A stretch of 25,430 nucleotides of DNA, taken from the NCBI GenBank assembly GCA_031292035.1, contig JARLHX010000248.1, forward strand, positions 1-25,430, in the 5' to 3' direction. Position numbers and translations under genes: made by a program. This document shows positions 25,303 to 25,430 of the stretch, in pieces. Each line of letters starts with the position of its first letter. Position 1 is the stretch's first letter. A model generated the notes under the pieces. That model saw only the letters and a list, made by a program, of their open reading frames with translations, searched no databases and was not told the DNA's origin. This DNA is from Negativicutes bacterium. Lineage in GTDB: Bacteria; Bacillota_C; Negativicutes; Sporomusales_B; JARLHX01.

Positions 25303-25430
25303 TTGCTAAACAACAAAGCCTATGTCGCCACTTTTGAAGAGCACTTATTCGAAAATAAATATTTTGGCACAAGATTCAAAGCAATACTTTTGCCTTTGTG
25401 CCTGATTGTGATGGATTACTCCGCCATTCT
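25303..25430 (+). CDS. Start of a gene cut by the window end, possible polyprenyl sugar-phosphotransferase
   Basis: A frame opens at TTG 25303, 5 nt after AGGGGGTGA (25289-25297), and stays open to the window end (42 full codons). The peptide has a hydrophilic first 22 residues (LLNNKAYVATFEEHLF with further charged residues) and then a hydrophobic stretch AILLPLCLIVMDYSAI that looks like a first transmembrane helix with a Met-Asp near its middle. This layout fits the N-terminus of WcaJ/WbaP-type initiating sugar-phosphate transferases in glycan clusters, but the diagnostic C-terminal catalytic domain lies outside the window. Treat the function as a guess; the gene itself is well supported by its binding site. 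Confidence 0.5.
   Translation, partial: MLNNKAYVATFEEHLFENKYFGTRFKAILLPLCLIVMDYSAI

Noticed and set aside
1..25430. CRISPR arrays, tRNA/rRNA genes, insertion sequences, phage integrase
   Set aside because: None seen: no regularly spaced repeats, no cloverleaf-like or rRNA-like sequence, and no transposase or integrase motifs in any substantial frame.

Overview
The window is one long, almost entirely plus-strand locus for making and exporting a cell-surface polysaccharide. Strong AGGAGG-type ribosome binding sites and tight gene packing look Firmicute-like. An O-antigen-type ABC exporter whose ATPase carries a glycan-binding C-terminal domain, together with a heptosyltransferase-like GT9 enzyme, points to a cell with an outer membrane and LPS. 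A diderm Firmicute (Negativicutes, Sporomusa-like) is my best inference; no rRNA or other taxonomic marker is present to prove it.

Region 1 (1-10062, GC-rich) holds precursor and central sugar metabolism. It encodes manC and manB (fructose-6-P/mannose-6-P to GDP-mannose), a minus-strand GT9 glycosyltransferase with its own promoter candidate and terminator, a second hexose-phosphate mutase, galU and galE (UDP-glucose and UDP-galactose), a PfkB-family sugar kinase and pgi. Both mutase genes lack a well-placed ATG/GTG/TTG start. Each has a GGAGG ribosome binding site exactly 7 nt upstream of an in-frame ATC.

Region 2 (10063-10418) is a 356-bp gene-free gap. It contains a strong hairpin after pgi and an A/T-rich stretch with a perfect TATAAT. 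It marks the change from the GC-rich block to the accessory block.

Region 3 (10419-19321) is the glycan assembly and export block: a rhamnosyltransferase-like GT2, ABC permease (Wzm) and ATPase (Wzt with glycan-binding domain), a VioA-like sugar aminotransferase, a FemAB/GNAT-like acyltransferase, a GT2 ending in a coiled coil built of three 14-residue repeats, and a GT2-GT4 fusion. Most of these genes overlap or nearly abut.

Region 4 (19362-25430, AT-rich) is a membrane/decoration block: a polytopic membrane protein of unknown function, an acyltransferase-3 protein, GtrB (polyprenyl-phosphate glycosyltransferase), GtrA (flippase-like), a PIG-V-like mannosyltransferase, an anchored beta-rich orphan domain protein, and the start of a gene cut by the window end. 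The gtrB/gtrA/PIG-V trio resembles phage/Shigella-type gtr serotype-conversion systems. Short collinear repeats at about 20734-20785 and 25192-25253 flank the acyltransferase-gtr segment and suggest a swapped cassette.

Working model: region 1 supplies GDP-mannose, UDP-Glc and UDP-Gal. Region 3 assembles and terminates a chain on a lipid carrier and exports it through Wzm/Wzt. Region 4 adds acyl and glycosyl decorations on the outer face of the membrane. No tRNA, rRNA, CRISPR array, transposase or integrase was seen.
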